64,000 nt of DNA from Bradyrhizobium sp. NFR13. GTDB lineage: Bacteria; Pseudomonadota; Alphaproteobacteria; Rhizobiales; Xanthobacteraceae. Positions 19,599 through 28,019 of the stretch are shown here, in pieces; the first letter of the stretch is position 1, and each line of letters begins with the position of its first letter. The translations under genes and the position numbers were made by a program. Below the pieces are notes generated by a model. That model was not told where the DNA came from, did not search any database, and saw nothing but the letters and a program-made list of their open reading frames with translations. The DNA lies in assembly GCF_900114605.1 (NCBI RefSeq), contig NZ_FOTP01000003.1, forward strand, positions 124,001-188,000, given 5' to 3'.

Positions 19599-20222
19599 AT
19601 GCCAACCAAAACCGGGCACCACCGTAAAAAGCCGCGCCAGGCGCGCTCCATTGCGACCGTGGGAATCATTCTGGACGCCGCTGCCCTCGTGCTTGTCGAT
19701 GAGGGGTACGACCGGGCCACCACGAACCGGATTGCGGAGCGCGCCGGGGTCAGCATCGGATCGCTCTATCAGTATTTTCCAAACCGGGACGCGCTGTTCG
19801 GGGCCCTCCATGGGCGGACTGAAGCCCAAATGTCCGAAAATATCTGGCAGACCATCTCAGGATTCGAAGGGATGGATCTGCGCGGGTTCGTCCGGTCCGG
19901 CCTGAACACCGCGATCAGCCAGCACGCACGCGCGCTGCCGCTGCTGAGAGTCTTGATGGAGACCGCCTCCGGCCGCCCCCCTGTTCAGTGGCCATTCGAC
20001 CGCTTTCCGCAACGGCAAGGGCTCCTGCGCGGCATGTTCGACCGCCACGCTGACGAACTGCGCCCTGGCTTCAATCGCGAAGCCGGAAGTTTCTTCATTC
20101 CAAGAATGGTGGGCTCAGCGCTCGATGCAGCGATCGCCTTCCGTCCGGACGCCTTCGCCAACGGCGAGCTGGAACAGGAGCTGGATACGATGTTGTCGTA
20201 CTATCTGATCGGCGAGCGCTAG
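19599..20222 (+). CDS. TetR/AcrR family transcriptional regulator
   Basis: 207 residues. After a basic start (KKPRQARS) the helix-turn-helix lies at about residues 36-58 (TTNRIAERAGVSIGSLYQYF), the hallmark of TetR repressors; the C-terminal ligand domain is unlike any I can name. It sits alone on the + strand, converging on the MipA gene. The rpmE terminator lies upstream, so it should have its own promoter in 19500-19598. It may control a distant efflux system, but no operator is visible near the RND genes. Confidence 0.9.
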   Translation: MPTKTGHHRKKPRQARSIATVGIILDAAALVLVDEGYDRATTNRIAERAGVSIGSLYQYFPNRDALFGALHGRTEAQMSENIWQTISGFEGMDLRGFVRSGLNTAISQHARALPLLRVLMETASGRPPVQWPFDRFPQRQGLLRGMFDRHADELRPGFNREAGSFFIPRMVGSALDAAIAFRPDAFANGELEQELDTMLSYYLIGER

Positions 20223-20272
20223 AAGAACGCGCTAGCCTGCGCCATATTGACCACGCAGTGCTATCACACGAA

Positions 20273-21106
20273 CTATCGCACGCCGACATCGAACGAATAA
20301 GCGACGCCAAGGCCATAGGTGACCTGATTGGTCGACCCGCGGAATTTCACCAGCGGACTGTCGGCGATGCTGCCGAGCAGCTTGTCATATTCGACATATC
20401 CTCGCACTTCCCATTGCGGATCGAACTTGTAGCGCAATTGCGCGCCGGCACCGACCGCACTCGAACCGCCCTTGGCGTCGTAGACAGGCAAACCTGACGC
20501 AAGCGCCTCGATATTGCTGACGCTGAAGTAAGTCTCCGCATATTTCGCATCTGTCACCCGATAGCGCGGGCCGGCAGCAAAGGTCATCCGCTCGTTGAGC
20601 GGCACAATCACATCAGCCGAGAAATCCGCGACAATGCCTTCGTGGCCACCGAGACCGCGGCGCAGTTCGGAGCGCAGGCGCAGCCAGTCGAAGGCGTAAT
20701 ATTCGGCGAAGCCGCCGAGTTCGACGGCGAAATCGACGTCGCGCAAGCCACGCAGCTCGCTGTGATCGGCGGCCTTGCGCGCAGCTTTGTAATTGCCGAC
20801 CGGACCGGCGCGAAAGCCGCCGACGTCGATCAGAGCAAAGCTCGCATTGTCGCGCATGCTCTTGAAGCGGGCCGGAGTGCCTGCCCGTCGGATCGAAATG
20901 ATCGGTTTGGGCGCAAGTTCGGAGCTTCCGGCGCCTTCATAGGATGGCTGCATCTCGCCACCAATCCCGACGGTCACGGTCCAGCCCCCGGAAGCGGAGG
21001 GCACGAACGGCACAGCTGGCAACATCACCACCGGATCTGCCGCCACTGCAACCGCGGGACATGCCAGCACGCCGACGAGACCGAACAAACGAGGAGACAA
21101 AGACAT
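20273..21106 (-). CDS. MipA/OmpV family outer membrane protein
   Basis: 277 residues with a signal peptide cleaved after AVAA (about residue 23). The mature part alternates polar and aromatic residues as in a beta barrel and ends in a strand VTYGLGVAYSFDVGVR. Segments GIGGEMQPSYEG and the end of the barrel match MipA/OmpV. MipA in E. coli scaffolds a lytic transglycosylase and PBP1B; whether that holds here is unknown. It is monocistronic, with a 324-base leader gap. Confidence 0.85.
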   Translation of the reverse strand: MSLSPRLFGLVGVLACPAVAVAADPVVMLPAVPFVPSASGGWTVTVGIGGEMQPSYEGAGSSELAPKPIISIRRAGTPARFKSMRDNASFALIDVGGFRAGPVGNYKAARKAADHSELRGLRDVDFAVELGGFAEYYAFDWLRLRSELRRGLGGHEGIVADFSADVIVPLNERMTFAAGPRYRVTDAKYAETYFSVSNIEALASGLPVYDAKGGSSAVGAGAQLRYKFDPQWEVRGYVEYDKLLGSIADSPLVKFRGSTNQVTYGLGVAYSFDVGVR

Positions 21107-21430
21107 CAGATTCCTACTCGGACCGGGGCGGAGTTTCGGTGTGGCCGCGCTTCAATGCCACATCGCTGCGACTGACCCGATGCGACAGGGAGTCACCGCA
21201 GCAATGAGAAGATAGCGGGCGCTATCCGTTCTCAAAACTCGCATTGGTCAAACGCCGGAGGAGTGAATCATCGCCAATAAACCCTATGCCCGCAGTACTT
21301 TGTGAGAAATGACGATACCCGCAGGATGTCATCACTCACATTTCGGGACAGCATGGCAGTGATATCTGAAGGAATGGATTATCGCCGCCTGCGGCATCGA
21401 GCCGCATTACCGACCTGATAGCGCTGATGC
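21107..21430. other. 324-base gap between MipA and acyltransferase genes
   Basis: Both flanking genes are on the - strand, so this is the MipA promoter region plus the 3' region of the acyltransferase. It contains a hairpin at 21206-21233 (GAGAA-GATAGCG / CGCTATC-TTCTC) without a T-run; it could end the acyltransferase message or be a regulator site. No gene is seen. Confidence 0.4.
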
Positions 21431-22516
21431 CTACGCCTTCACCGGCGCGTCGCTTCTCCGCGGAATGAATCGCTGCGTGATCCAGCTGCGCCCGGGCATC
21501 TCGACGAAGCGATAGCTCACTTCCGCCAGCAGCCAGATGATGGCGAAACACACCAATGACGCAGCGATATAGACAGCCTCGGTCTGGCCGAAATGCCGCC
21601 AGGTCCTGATCGCGAAGCTCACGAATAGCGGATGGATCAGGTAGATCGAATACGAGATGATGCCGAGCCGATAGACCAGCGCGTTGCCGAACAAAAGTTG
21701 CGCCATCCGGCCGTCACGCGAGAGCACCGCGACCAGCGGGATGTACAGCAGGTACATCAAGCGATCGCTGGCATCCGCGAGACCGACCGCGATGATGGCG
21801 AGGGGCAGTGCGACCACAAGAATGTCCTGCACGCCCGCTGACAGGCGATCGACCACATCCCCAAAGCGAAAGATCGCAAGGCCCAGCGTGAAGCCTCCCA
21901 CCGCGCGCAGCAACGGATAGAGCGAATTGCCGTTGACGACGTCGAGCGGCCCGCCCGACCCGCGGCCGCTGACGCTCACCGCATAGATGCCAAGCAGCGC
22001 CGCGATCACCGCAAGCCCCGCGATCCATTTGCTCCAACGCTGGGTAGCGGCCATCAGGATCGGCAGCAGCAGATAAGAGCCCATCTCGGCGCTCGCCGCC
22101 CAGGCCACGCCGATGATCGGAAAAATATAGAGCCCCCAGCCGGTCATCATCAGCAGGTTGCCGGTCCAGTCCCATGCCGAAAACATCTCCAGCTTCTCGC
22201 CGGAGAGGCCAGCCGCGATCTTGGCAACATAGAACAGGCCGATGATGAAATAGGCTGGGTACAGCCGCGCGACCCGCTTGAGCATGAAATGCGCGAACGC
22301 CTTGCCAGTGAGATGCAGGAACGTGTCGCGATAGGTCAGCGCCATCACATAGCCTGACAGCATGAAGAACAGATCGACCAGCAGATAGCCGTAGGGAATC
22401 CGGAAAAACGAACCGGTGCCGCCGGTTGCGAGCTGCACGTCACCGAAATGATACACGACGATGACAGCGGCGGCGACGCCGCGCACTCCGGTCAACGCCC
22501 TGATATCGTCTGCCAT
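21431..22516 (-). CDS. Acyltransferase 3 (OafA/YrhL) family membrane protein
   Basis: 361 residues with about ten membrane spans. The N-terminus LTGVRGVAAAVIVVYHFGD carries the Arg and His of the family's active-site region, and DLFFMLSGYVMAL follows in the next span. Members transfer acetyl or other acyl groups to surface polysaccharides and lipids. No extra periplasmic SGNH domain is present. Its neighbours (rcdA, mipA) give no substrate. There are 86 bases between it and rcdA on the same strand. Confidence 0.88.
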   Translation of the reverse strand: MADDIRALTGVRGVAAAVIVVYHFGDVQLATGGTGSFFRIPYGYLLVDLFFMLSGYVMALTYRDTFLHLTGKAFAHFMLKRVARLYPAYFIIGLFYVAKIAAGLSGEKLEMFSAWDWTGNLLMMTGWGLYIFPIIGVAWAASAEMGSYLLLPILMAATQRWSKWIAGLAVIAALLGIYAVSVSGRGSGGPLDVVNGNSLYPLLRAVGGFTLGLAIFRFGDVVDRLSAGVQDILVVALPLAIIAVGLADASDRLMYLLYIPLVAVLSRDGRMAQLLFGNALVYRLGIISYSIYLIHPLFVSFAIRTWRHFGQTEAVYIAASLVCFAIIWLLAEVSYRFVEMPGRSWITQRFIPRRSDAPVKA

Positions 22517-22537
22517 CGCAAATGCCCCCGCTTCAGC

Positions 22538-22562
22538 CGGCTCATGTTTAGCGCATGAGCCG
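22538..22562. repeat. Hairpin between acyltransferase and rcdA genes
   Basis: Perfect 9-bp stem CGGCTCATG / CATGAGCCG (22538-22546, 22554-22562) with a 7-base loop, in the short gap after rcdA. No T-run follows on either strand, so it may weaken read-through or protect the rcdA 3' end. Confidence 0.4.
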
Positions 22563-22602
22563 CGAGCGAGGAACAGCGTTTAAGAATGCGGAGGACGCGC
22601 GA

Positions 22603-23115
22603 TCAGCGCTCGAACGCGGCCTTCAGGCGATTAAGCTGCGGCACCAGCGGATTGCCGATCGGAGCATGCGTGGTGGTCGCGGCGTGGATCGAGACGTCGA
22701 GGCGACGAACCTTGGTCTGCAGCACCATCGAACGTGCGATCAGGATCTGCAGCTGCTCCGGCAGTCTGAGCAGCATTTCTTCCGGACTCGGATCGGCGGC
22801 GCTGAGCTTCACCTTGGTCTTTTCGCGATTGGCCTGGGTCAGTGTCATCTCGCCTTCCTTCACCGCGCGGTGCAGCAGCAACCACGAGGCCAGCTGCATC
22901 AGGCGCGTGGTGAGGCGCATACTCTCGGTGGCGTAGGTCAGGCTGACGGAACGATCCAGTGCCTTGGCCTCGGTCCTGCCCACGCCGTCAAGATAGGACG
23001 CGGTCTCCTCGACCAGATCCATCCCCTCGCGAAACAAGGCGCCGAAGGCAGCAGAATTGGTCAGCCGCTCGCTGAACTGAACGAGAGCAGGTTCGCTGTG
23101 CAAACGATCCGACAT
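22603..23115 (-). CDS. rcdA: RcdA / DUF1465 family protein
   Basis: 170 residues, mostly helical. It matches the DUF1465 family named after Caulobacter RcdA, an adaptor that helps deliver the cell-cycle regulator CtrA to the ClpXP protease at the cell pole. Recognisable segments are FGALFREGMDLVEE, TYATESMRLTTRLMQLASWLL and REKTKVKL. ATG 23115 (MSDRLHSEP) is preceded by GAGG at a good distance; an in-frame TTG 18 bases upstream is less likely. Function is by family only, since not all members act on CtrA. Confidence 0.85.
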   Translation of the reverse strand: MSDRLHSEPALVQFSERLTNSAAFGALFREGMDLVEETASYLDGVGRTEAKALDRSVSLTYATESMRLTTRLMQLASWLLLHRAVKEGEMTLTQANREKTKVKLSAADPSPEEMLLRLPEQLQILIARSMVLQTKVRRLDVSIHAATTTHAPIGNPLVPQLNRLKAAFER

Positions 23116-23592
23116 AGTTAACGCCTCACGCAAATGGTTCCGCAGCCAGCTCTGAGCGGCGGGCTTATGATGAACAAATCATTACGCGTGCGTGCGTGAG
23201 AGTCCAGCGGCGTAAAATTAAAGAAGTATTTATGGTTTCCAACGCGATTGAACGATCGCGGACGCCCCGAATGGGGACAGACGTATCAAAAAAGAGCCGC
23301 CGTTTCCGGCGGCTTTAAAGTTGATAACAGGGAGGCGTCAAACAGAGTGGACAGGAGCCACTCGGTGTCCAAACAAGGACAATTTGAGTAATATGCGAGA
23401 AAGCTTAATTGCGCGTAAATGCGCGGGCTTTCTTCACGATCCGTTTGCCATGTGAAGTATCGCGATGTGTCCCGGATTGGGACGCTTGCGGGAGCATGAT
23501 TGAATTAAATGAAGGCCGCACACGAACTTCACCTGCTGTCATCACCCGGCTCGACCGGGTAACCCGGTACGTTCAGGCTGACGACGCCGACT
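23116..23592. other. 477-base gap between rcdA and DUF1192 genes
   Basis: Holds the rcdA promoter and a long stretch after the DUF1192 stop. The main signal is a hairpin at 23295-23314 listed separately. A second GC hairpin (CCCGG-CTCGA-CCGGG) lies near 23547-23561. No protein-coding frame is credible. The distance from the DUF1192 stop to the hairpin (about 280 bases) leaves room for a small RNA. Confidence 0.45.
23283..23314 (-). terminator. Intrinsic terminator, - strand
   Basis: Stem AGCCGCCG / CGGCGGCT (23295-23302, 23307-23314) with loop TTTC; read on the - strand it is followed by CTTTTTTG. It ends transcription coming from the DUF1192 direction, before rcdA begins. Confidence 0.75.
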
Positions 23593-23784
23593 TCACGACT
23601 TGAAGAATCGATCGGCCGCGTCGCGCGTCGCACGCTTCAAGGTCATGCTCGATTGCAGCCGCGTGATCTCGCCATTGAGCAGCGCGATCCGGTCGGCGAG
23701 TTCTTCCACCGATAGCAGGGAAAGATCCTGCCCGATCTCGTGGCTGACCTTCTTCTTCGGCTTGTCGTCGTCATCGATCGCCAT
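23593..23784 (-). CDS. DUF1192 family small protein
   Basis: 63 residues: a charged start (MAIDDDDKPKKK) followed by a helix EELADRIALLNGEITRLQSSM and a short tail. This is the layout of DUF1192, a small alphaproteobacterial family of unknown function that often lies near rcdA-type or quinone oxidoreductase genes. It is divergent from the quinone oxidoreductase gene (23893). Confidence 0.8.
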   Translation of the reverse strand: MAIDDDDKPKKKVSHEIGQDLSLLSVEELADRIALLNGEITRLQSSMTLKRATRDAADRFFKS

Positions 23785-23892
23785 TGGGGCCCTCCCCGTC
23801 TCAAGTTCAAATATGCACCGGATGTTGCCAGCACTGATCCGGCTGTTTAATCAGATCGCCAGTCGACATCTCGCACGCCGCAAGGACAAATC

Positions 23893-24888
23893 ATGGAAAA
23901 GCTGCCCGCGCAAATGACCGTTGTTGGTATCAGCAAACCGGGCGGCCCCGAGGTGTTGATTCCCGAAACACGTCCGGTTCCGAAACCAGGTCCCGGCGAA
24001 ATTCTGGTCAAGGTCGCCGCCGCCGGCGTTAATCGGCCCGACGTGGCGCAGCGTTCCGGCAGCTATCCGCCGCCGCCCGGCGCCAGCGATCTGCCCGGTC
24101 TTGAAATCTCCGGTGAAGTCGTCGCCCTCGGCGAGGGCGCCACCAAACACAAGCTCGGAGACAAGGTGATGTCGCTGGTCGCCGGCGGCGGCTACGCGCA
24201 ATATTGCATCGCGCAAGACGCGCAGGCGATGACCGTCCCCGAAGGCTTCTCGATGACGGAAGCCGGTGCCACCGCCGAAACACTGATGACCGTCTGGCAC
24301 AATGTGTTCGAGCGCGGCGGACTGCAGCCCGGCGAGACCGTGCTGATCCATGGTGGGTCTTCCGGCATTGGCACCATGGCGATCCAGCTTGCCAAGGCGC
24401 TCGGTTCCAGGGTGATCGTCACCGTCGGCTCGCAAGACAAGGTCGATGCCTGCCTCAAGCTGGGCGCCGATCATGCCATCAACTACAAGACCGAGGATTT
24501 CGTCGAACGCGTCAAGGAAATCACCAAGACCGGCGTCGAGCTGATCCTCGACATGGTTGGCGCTGATTACGTGGAGAAAAACTTCGACGCCGCCGCTGTC
24601 GATGGCCGCATCGTGCAGATTGCGGTGCTGAATGGACCGAAAGCCACAATCAACGCCGCCAAGATCATGGTGAAGCGGCTGCACTATACCGGCTCGACTT
24701 TGCGGCCCCGCACCAATGCCGACAAGGCCGCCATGGTCAGGGCGATCGAGGCCAATGTCCTGCCACTGTTCAAGGCCGGCAAGGTTAAGCCCCTGATGGA
24801 CAGCACTTTCCCGCTGGAAAAGGCTGCCGAAGCCCATGCCCGCATGGAAACCAGCGCACATATTGGCAAAATTGTGTTGGTCGTTTAG
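23893..24888 (+). CDS. NAD(P)H quinone oxidoreductase, PIG3/zeta-crystallin type
   Basis: 331-residue medium-chain reductase. N-terminal GroES-like domain (GEILVKVAAAGVNRPDVAQRSG), then a nucleotide-binding fold with GGSSGIGTMAIQLAKALG near residue 155. It has no catalytic-zinc ligands, as expected for quinone reductases. The family reduces quinones or enones with NADPH. ATG 23893 follows AAGGA. It ends at a terminator-like hairpin at 24957. Confidence 0.9.
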   Translation: MEKLPAQMTVVGISKPGGPEVLIPETRPVPKPGPGEILVKVAAAGVNRPDVAQRSGSYPPPPGASDLPGLEISGEVVALGEGATKHKLGDKVMSLVAGGGYAQYCIAQDAQAMTVPEGFSMTEAGATAETLMTVWHNVFERGGLQPGETVLIHGGSSGIGTMAIQLAKALGSRVIVTVGSQDKVDACLKLGADHAINYKTEDFVERVKEITKTGVELILDMVGADYVEKNFDAAAVDGRIVQIAVLNGPKATINAAKIMVKRLHYTGSTLRPRTNADKAAMVRAIEANVLPLFKAGKVKPLMDSTFPLEKAAEAHARMETSAHIGKIVLVV

Positions 24889-24956
24889 GGCTGGAGAACA
24901 GCCGGAAACCCTTTGATTTATCTCGCTTTCATGTCATTTATCGCGCGTCGGGAAAT

Positions 24957-24990
24957 GACCCTGCTTCTGCGTGATGCAGGGTCGATGTTT
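24957..24990 (+). terminator. Possible terminator before the GGDEF/EAL gene
   Basis: Stem GACCCTGC / GCAGGGTC (24957-24964, 24976-24983) with an 11-base loop and GATGTTTTG after it, 68 bases past the quinone oxidoreductase stop. It is only 16 bases before the next start, so it could also fold in that gene's leader. Confidence 0.5.
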
Positions 24991-25005
24991 TGTTGATCGC
25001 GGAGA

Positions 25006-27888
25006 ATGACATTGCGTTTGATCAGGTGGCTCGCGCCCCTCGCGCTCGGCCTGATGATTGTTGTTGCCGCAGCACCGGCACAGGCTGTTGACGCTGTCAG
25101 CGTCCGCGGTGACGCGCCTGCAATCGACCTCACCGCGATCCTCGAATATCAGCATAGCGACACCGACCGCATCCAGGTCTCCACTGCGCCCGGCACCGAT
25201 GGCATCGTTCGCCGCATCGAGGTGCGCGGCCGCGAAGCCGGCCAGAACTGGGTGGTGTTCGCGCTCGCCAACAACACCGACGATCAGCTCGATCGTCTGA
25301 TCGTCGCGCCGCATTATCGCATTGTGTCGTCCGGCCTGCTCTGGCCCGATCTTGGCCTGTCGCGCATTGCGACGATCACGCCGTCGACCGGCGACCGCCC
25401 GGAACGTCAGGATAGCGCCACCGCAGATATCTTCCGCGTCACCCTCGACCCCGGCGCCGTCATCACCTTCGTCGCCGAACTGCGCACCAACAAGCTGCCG
25501 CAGCTCTATCTATGGGAGCCGGAAGCCTACAAGGACAAGGTCAACTCCTTCACGCTGTACCAAGGCATTGTCATCGGCATTTCCGGCCTGCTGGCATTGG
25601 TGCTGACGATCCTGTTCGTGGTGAAGGGCAGCATCATGTTCCCGGCTGCCGCGGCGCTGGCCTGGGCTGTGCTGGTCTATATCGGCGTGGACTTCGGCTT
25701 CTGGGGCAAGGTGCTCGACATGTCCCAGGGCGCCGAGCGCGTCTGGCGTGCCTCGGGTGAAGCGATCCTGGCGGCGACGCTGCTGGTGTTCCTGTTTGCT
25801 TATCTCAATCTCAGTCGATGGCATGTCCGCTACTCGCACATCACGCTGGGCTGGCTGGCTTTTCTCGGCTCTCTCGTCGGTCTGGCGCTGTTCGATCCTG
25901 CTGTCGCGTCAGGCATCGCGCGCATCTCGCTGGTGCTAATCGCCTTCGCCGGCTTCGCGCTAATCGTCTATCTCTCCACCCATGGCTTCGACCGCGCGGT
26001 GTTGCTGATCCCGACCTGGTTCCTGCTCGTGGTGTGGGTTGTTGCCGCAGGCATGACCGTCGCCGGCAGCGTCACCAACGACATTGTCGGCCCTGCGCTG
26101 CTCGGCGGCCTCGTACTGATCGTGATGCTGATCGGCTTCACGGTCATGCAGCACGCCTTCGCAGGCGGCGGCGCCACCAATGGCATCGTCTCGGACGTAG
26201 AGCGTCGCGCGCTGGCGCTGACCGGCTCCGGCGACCTGATCTGGGACTGGGACGTCTCCGCCGACAAGGTGTTCACCTCGCCCGAGACCGAAGCCTTGCT
26301 AGGCCTCAAGCGCGGCACGCTGGAAGGCCCCGCCGCAAGCTGGCTCGAAGTGCTGCATCCGCTCGATCAGGACCGCTTCCGCGCTGCCCTCGACAGCGTG
26401 CTCGACCAGCGCCGTGGCCGCCTAGTGCAGGACTTCCGCCTGCGCACCCCCGACGGCCACTTCATGTGGTTCGCGCTCAAGGCGCGCCCGGTGGTCGGCT
26501 CCGACGGTGAAGTCTCGCGCGTGGTCGGCACCCTCACCGACGTGACCGAGATCAAGAACGCTGAAGAGCGCATGCTGCACGACAGCGTGCATGATAATTT
26601 GACCGGCCTGCCGAACCGCAAGCTGTTCATCGACCGCCTCAACGCAGTGGCGAATTTCTCCAAGACCGTCCCGACGATGCGCCCGACCATCATGGTAATC
26701 GATCTCGACCGTTTCAAACAGGTCAACGATTCCGTCGGCATTGCCGTTGGCGACTCGATCCTGCTGACGCTGGCCCGCCGCCTTACCCGCATCCTGAAGC
26801 CGCAGGACACGTTGGCCCGCCTCGCCGGCGATCAGTTCGGCCTGATCCTGATGTCCGAACAGGACGCAGCCAAGATCACCGCCTTCGCCGAGACCATCCG
26901 CAAAACCATCCGCGCCCCGATTGCCTTCAACGACCGCGAGATCTTCCTCACGGCATCGATCGGCCTGGCGCTGAGCGACCCCGCAGTGCCCCTGACTGAC
27001 GAGCTCATCAAGGACGCCGAGCTCGCGATGTATCATTCGAAACGGATCGGCGGCGACCGTATCGATGTCTACAAACCAGCGATGCGCGCCCGCAAGACTG
27101 ACCGCCTGACGCTCGAATCCGAACTGCGCCGCGCCATAGAGCGCCAGGAAATCACCATCCTGTATCAGCCGATTGTCCGGCTGGAAGATCGCTCCATCGC
27201 CGGTTTCGAAGCGCTGGCGCGCTGGGATCATCCCAAGCTCGGCCGCATGTCACCGTCGGAATTCATCGCCATCGCCGAGGAGATCGGCCTGATCATCGAT
27301 CTCGGCATGTTCGTGATGGATCAGACCGCGCGCCAGCTCGCGATCTGGCAGCGCGCGATGCGCTCGCGCGAACCGATCTTCGCCAGCGTCAACGTCTCCT
27401 CGCGGCAGTTGCTGCGCCACGACCTCCTGCATGACATCCGTACCGTGCTGTCACGCTCGTCAGTCGCGCGCGGCACGCTGAAGCTCGAACTCACGGAATC
27501 GCTGGTGATGGAGAATCCGGAACACGCCGCGCAGATGCTGCACCGGATCCGCGAACTTGGCACGGGTCTTTCGCTCGACGATTTCGGCACCGGCCACTCG
27601 TCGCTATCCTATCTGCAGCGCTTCCCGTTCGACACGCTGAAGATCGACCAGTCCTTCGTCCGCACCACCTCGCGCGGCACCCGCCCGGTGATCCTCAAAT
27701 CCATCATCGCTATGGCGCACGACCTCGGCATGGATGTCGTGGCAGAGGGCGTCGAGACAGATTCGGATGCGGTGGAGATGTATCAGCTCGGCTGCGAATA
27801 CGCGCAGGGCTTCGCCTTTGGCGAGCCGATGGATGCGGATGCCGCGATGCGCATGCTGACGGAAGAGCGATTGGAAGCGGCGAGCTGA
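25006..27888 (+). CDS. Membrane GGDEF/EAL protein with PAS domain, degenerate GGDEF
   Basis: 960 residues. Signal peptide, a periplasmic domain to about 185, then about seven membrane spans (190-385), a layout like 7TM-DISM receptors. A PAS domain follows (about 400-520), then GGDEF (about 525-690) and EAL (about 705-950). The diguanylate cyclase signature reads AGDQF near residue 607 in place of GGDEF, so cyclase activity is probably lost. The EAL domain looks active: FEALARW, DDFGTGHSSL and VVAEGVE are intact. Predicted role: c-di-GMP phosphodiesterase, perhaps with GTP binding at the GGDEF site. ATG 25006 touches the GGAGA site; a TTG two codons on would be better spaced. Confidence 0.9.
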   Translation: MTLRLIRWLAPLALGLMIVVAAAPAQAVDAVSVRGDAPAIDLTAILEYQHSDTDRIQVSTAPGTDGIVRRIEVRGREAGQNWVVFALANNTDDQLDRLIVAPHYRIVSSGLLWPDLGLSRIATITPSTGDRPERQDSATADIFRVTLDPGAVITFVAELRTNKLPQLYLWEPEAYKDKVNSFTLYQGIVIGISGLLALVLTILFVVKGSIMFPAAAALAWAVLVYIGVDFGFWGKVLDMSQGAERVWRASGEAILAATLLVFLFAYLNLSRWHVRYSHITLGWLAFLGSLVGLALFDPAVASGIARISLVLIAFAGFALIVYLSTHGFDRAVLLIPTWFLLVVWVVAAGMTVAGSVTNDIVGPALLGGLVLIVMLIGFTVMQHAFAGGGATNGIVSDVERRALALTGSGDLIWDWDVSADKVFTSPETEALLGLKRGTLEGPAASWLEVLHPLDQDRFRAALDSVLDQRRGRLVQDFRLRTPDGHFMWFALKARPVVGSDGEVSRVVGTLTDVTEIKNAEERMLHDSVHDNLTGLPNRKLFIDRLNAVANFSKTVPTMRPTIMVIDLDRFKQVNDSVGIAVGDSILLTLARRLTRILKPQDTLARLAGDQFGLILMSEQDAAKITAFAETIRKTIRAPIAFNDREIFLTASIGLALSDPAVPLTDELIKDAELAMYHSKRIGGDRIDVYKPAMRARKTDRLTLESELRRAIERQEITILYQPIVRLEDRSIAGFEALARWDHPKLGRMSPSEFIAIAEEIGLIIDLGMFVMDQTARQLAIWQRAMRSREPIFASVNVSSRQLLRHDLLHDIRTVLSRSSVARGTLKLELTESLVMENPEHAAQMLHRIRELGTGLSLDDFGTGHSSLSYLQRFPFDTLKIDQSFVRTTSRGTRPVILKSIIAMAHDLGMDVVAEGVETDSDAVEMYQLGCEYAQGFAFGEPMDADAAMRMLTEERLEAAS

Positions 27889-28019
27889 CACGAGCCAGAT
27901 ACCGCTCGTAAACCATACCTGCGCACCTGCGACCTCTCGCCGTCTGCAAGGAAAGAGTGTGCGAGTCGCATTTAGCAATTCGGCAAGATTAACTCGATAG
28001 GCAAGCACCATATTCATCT

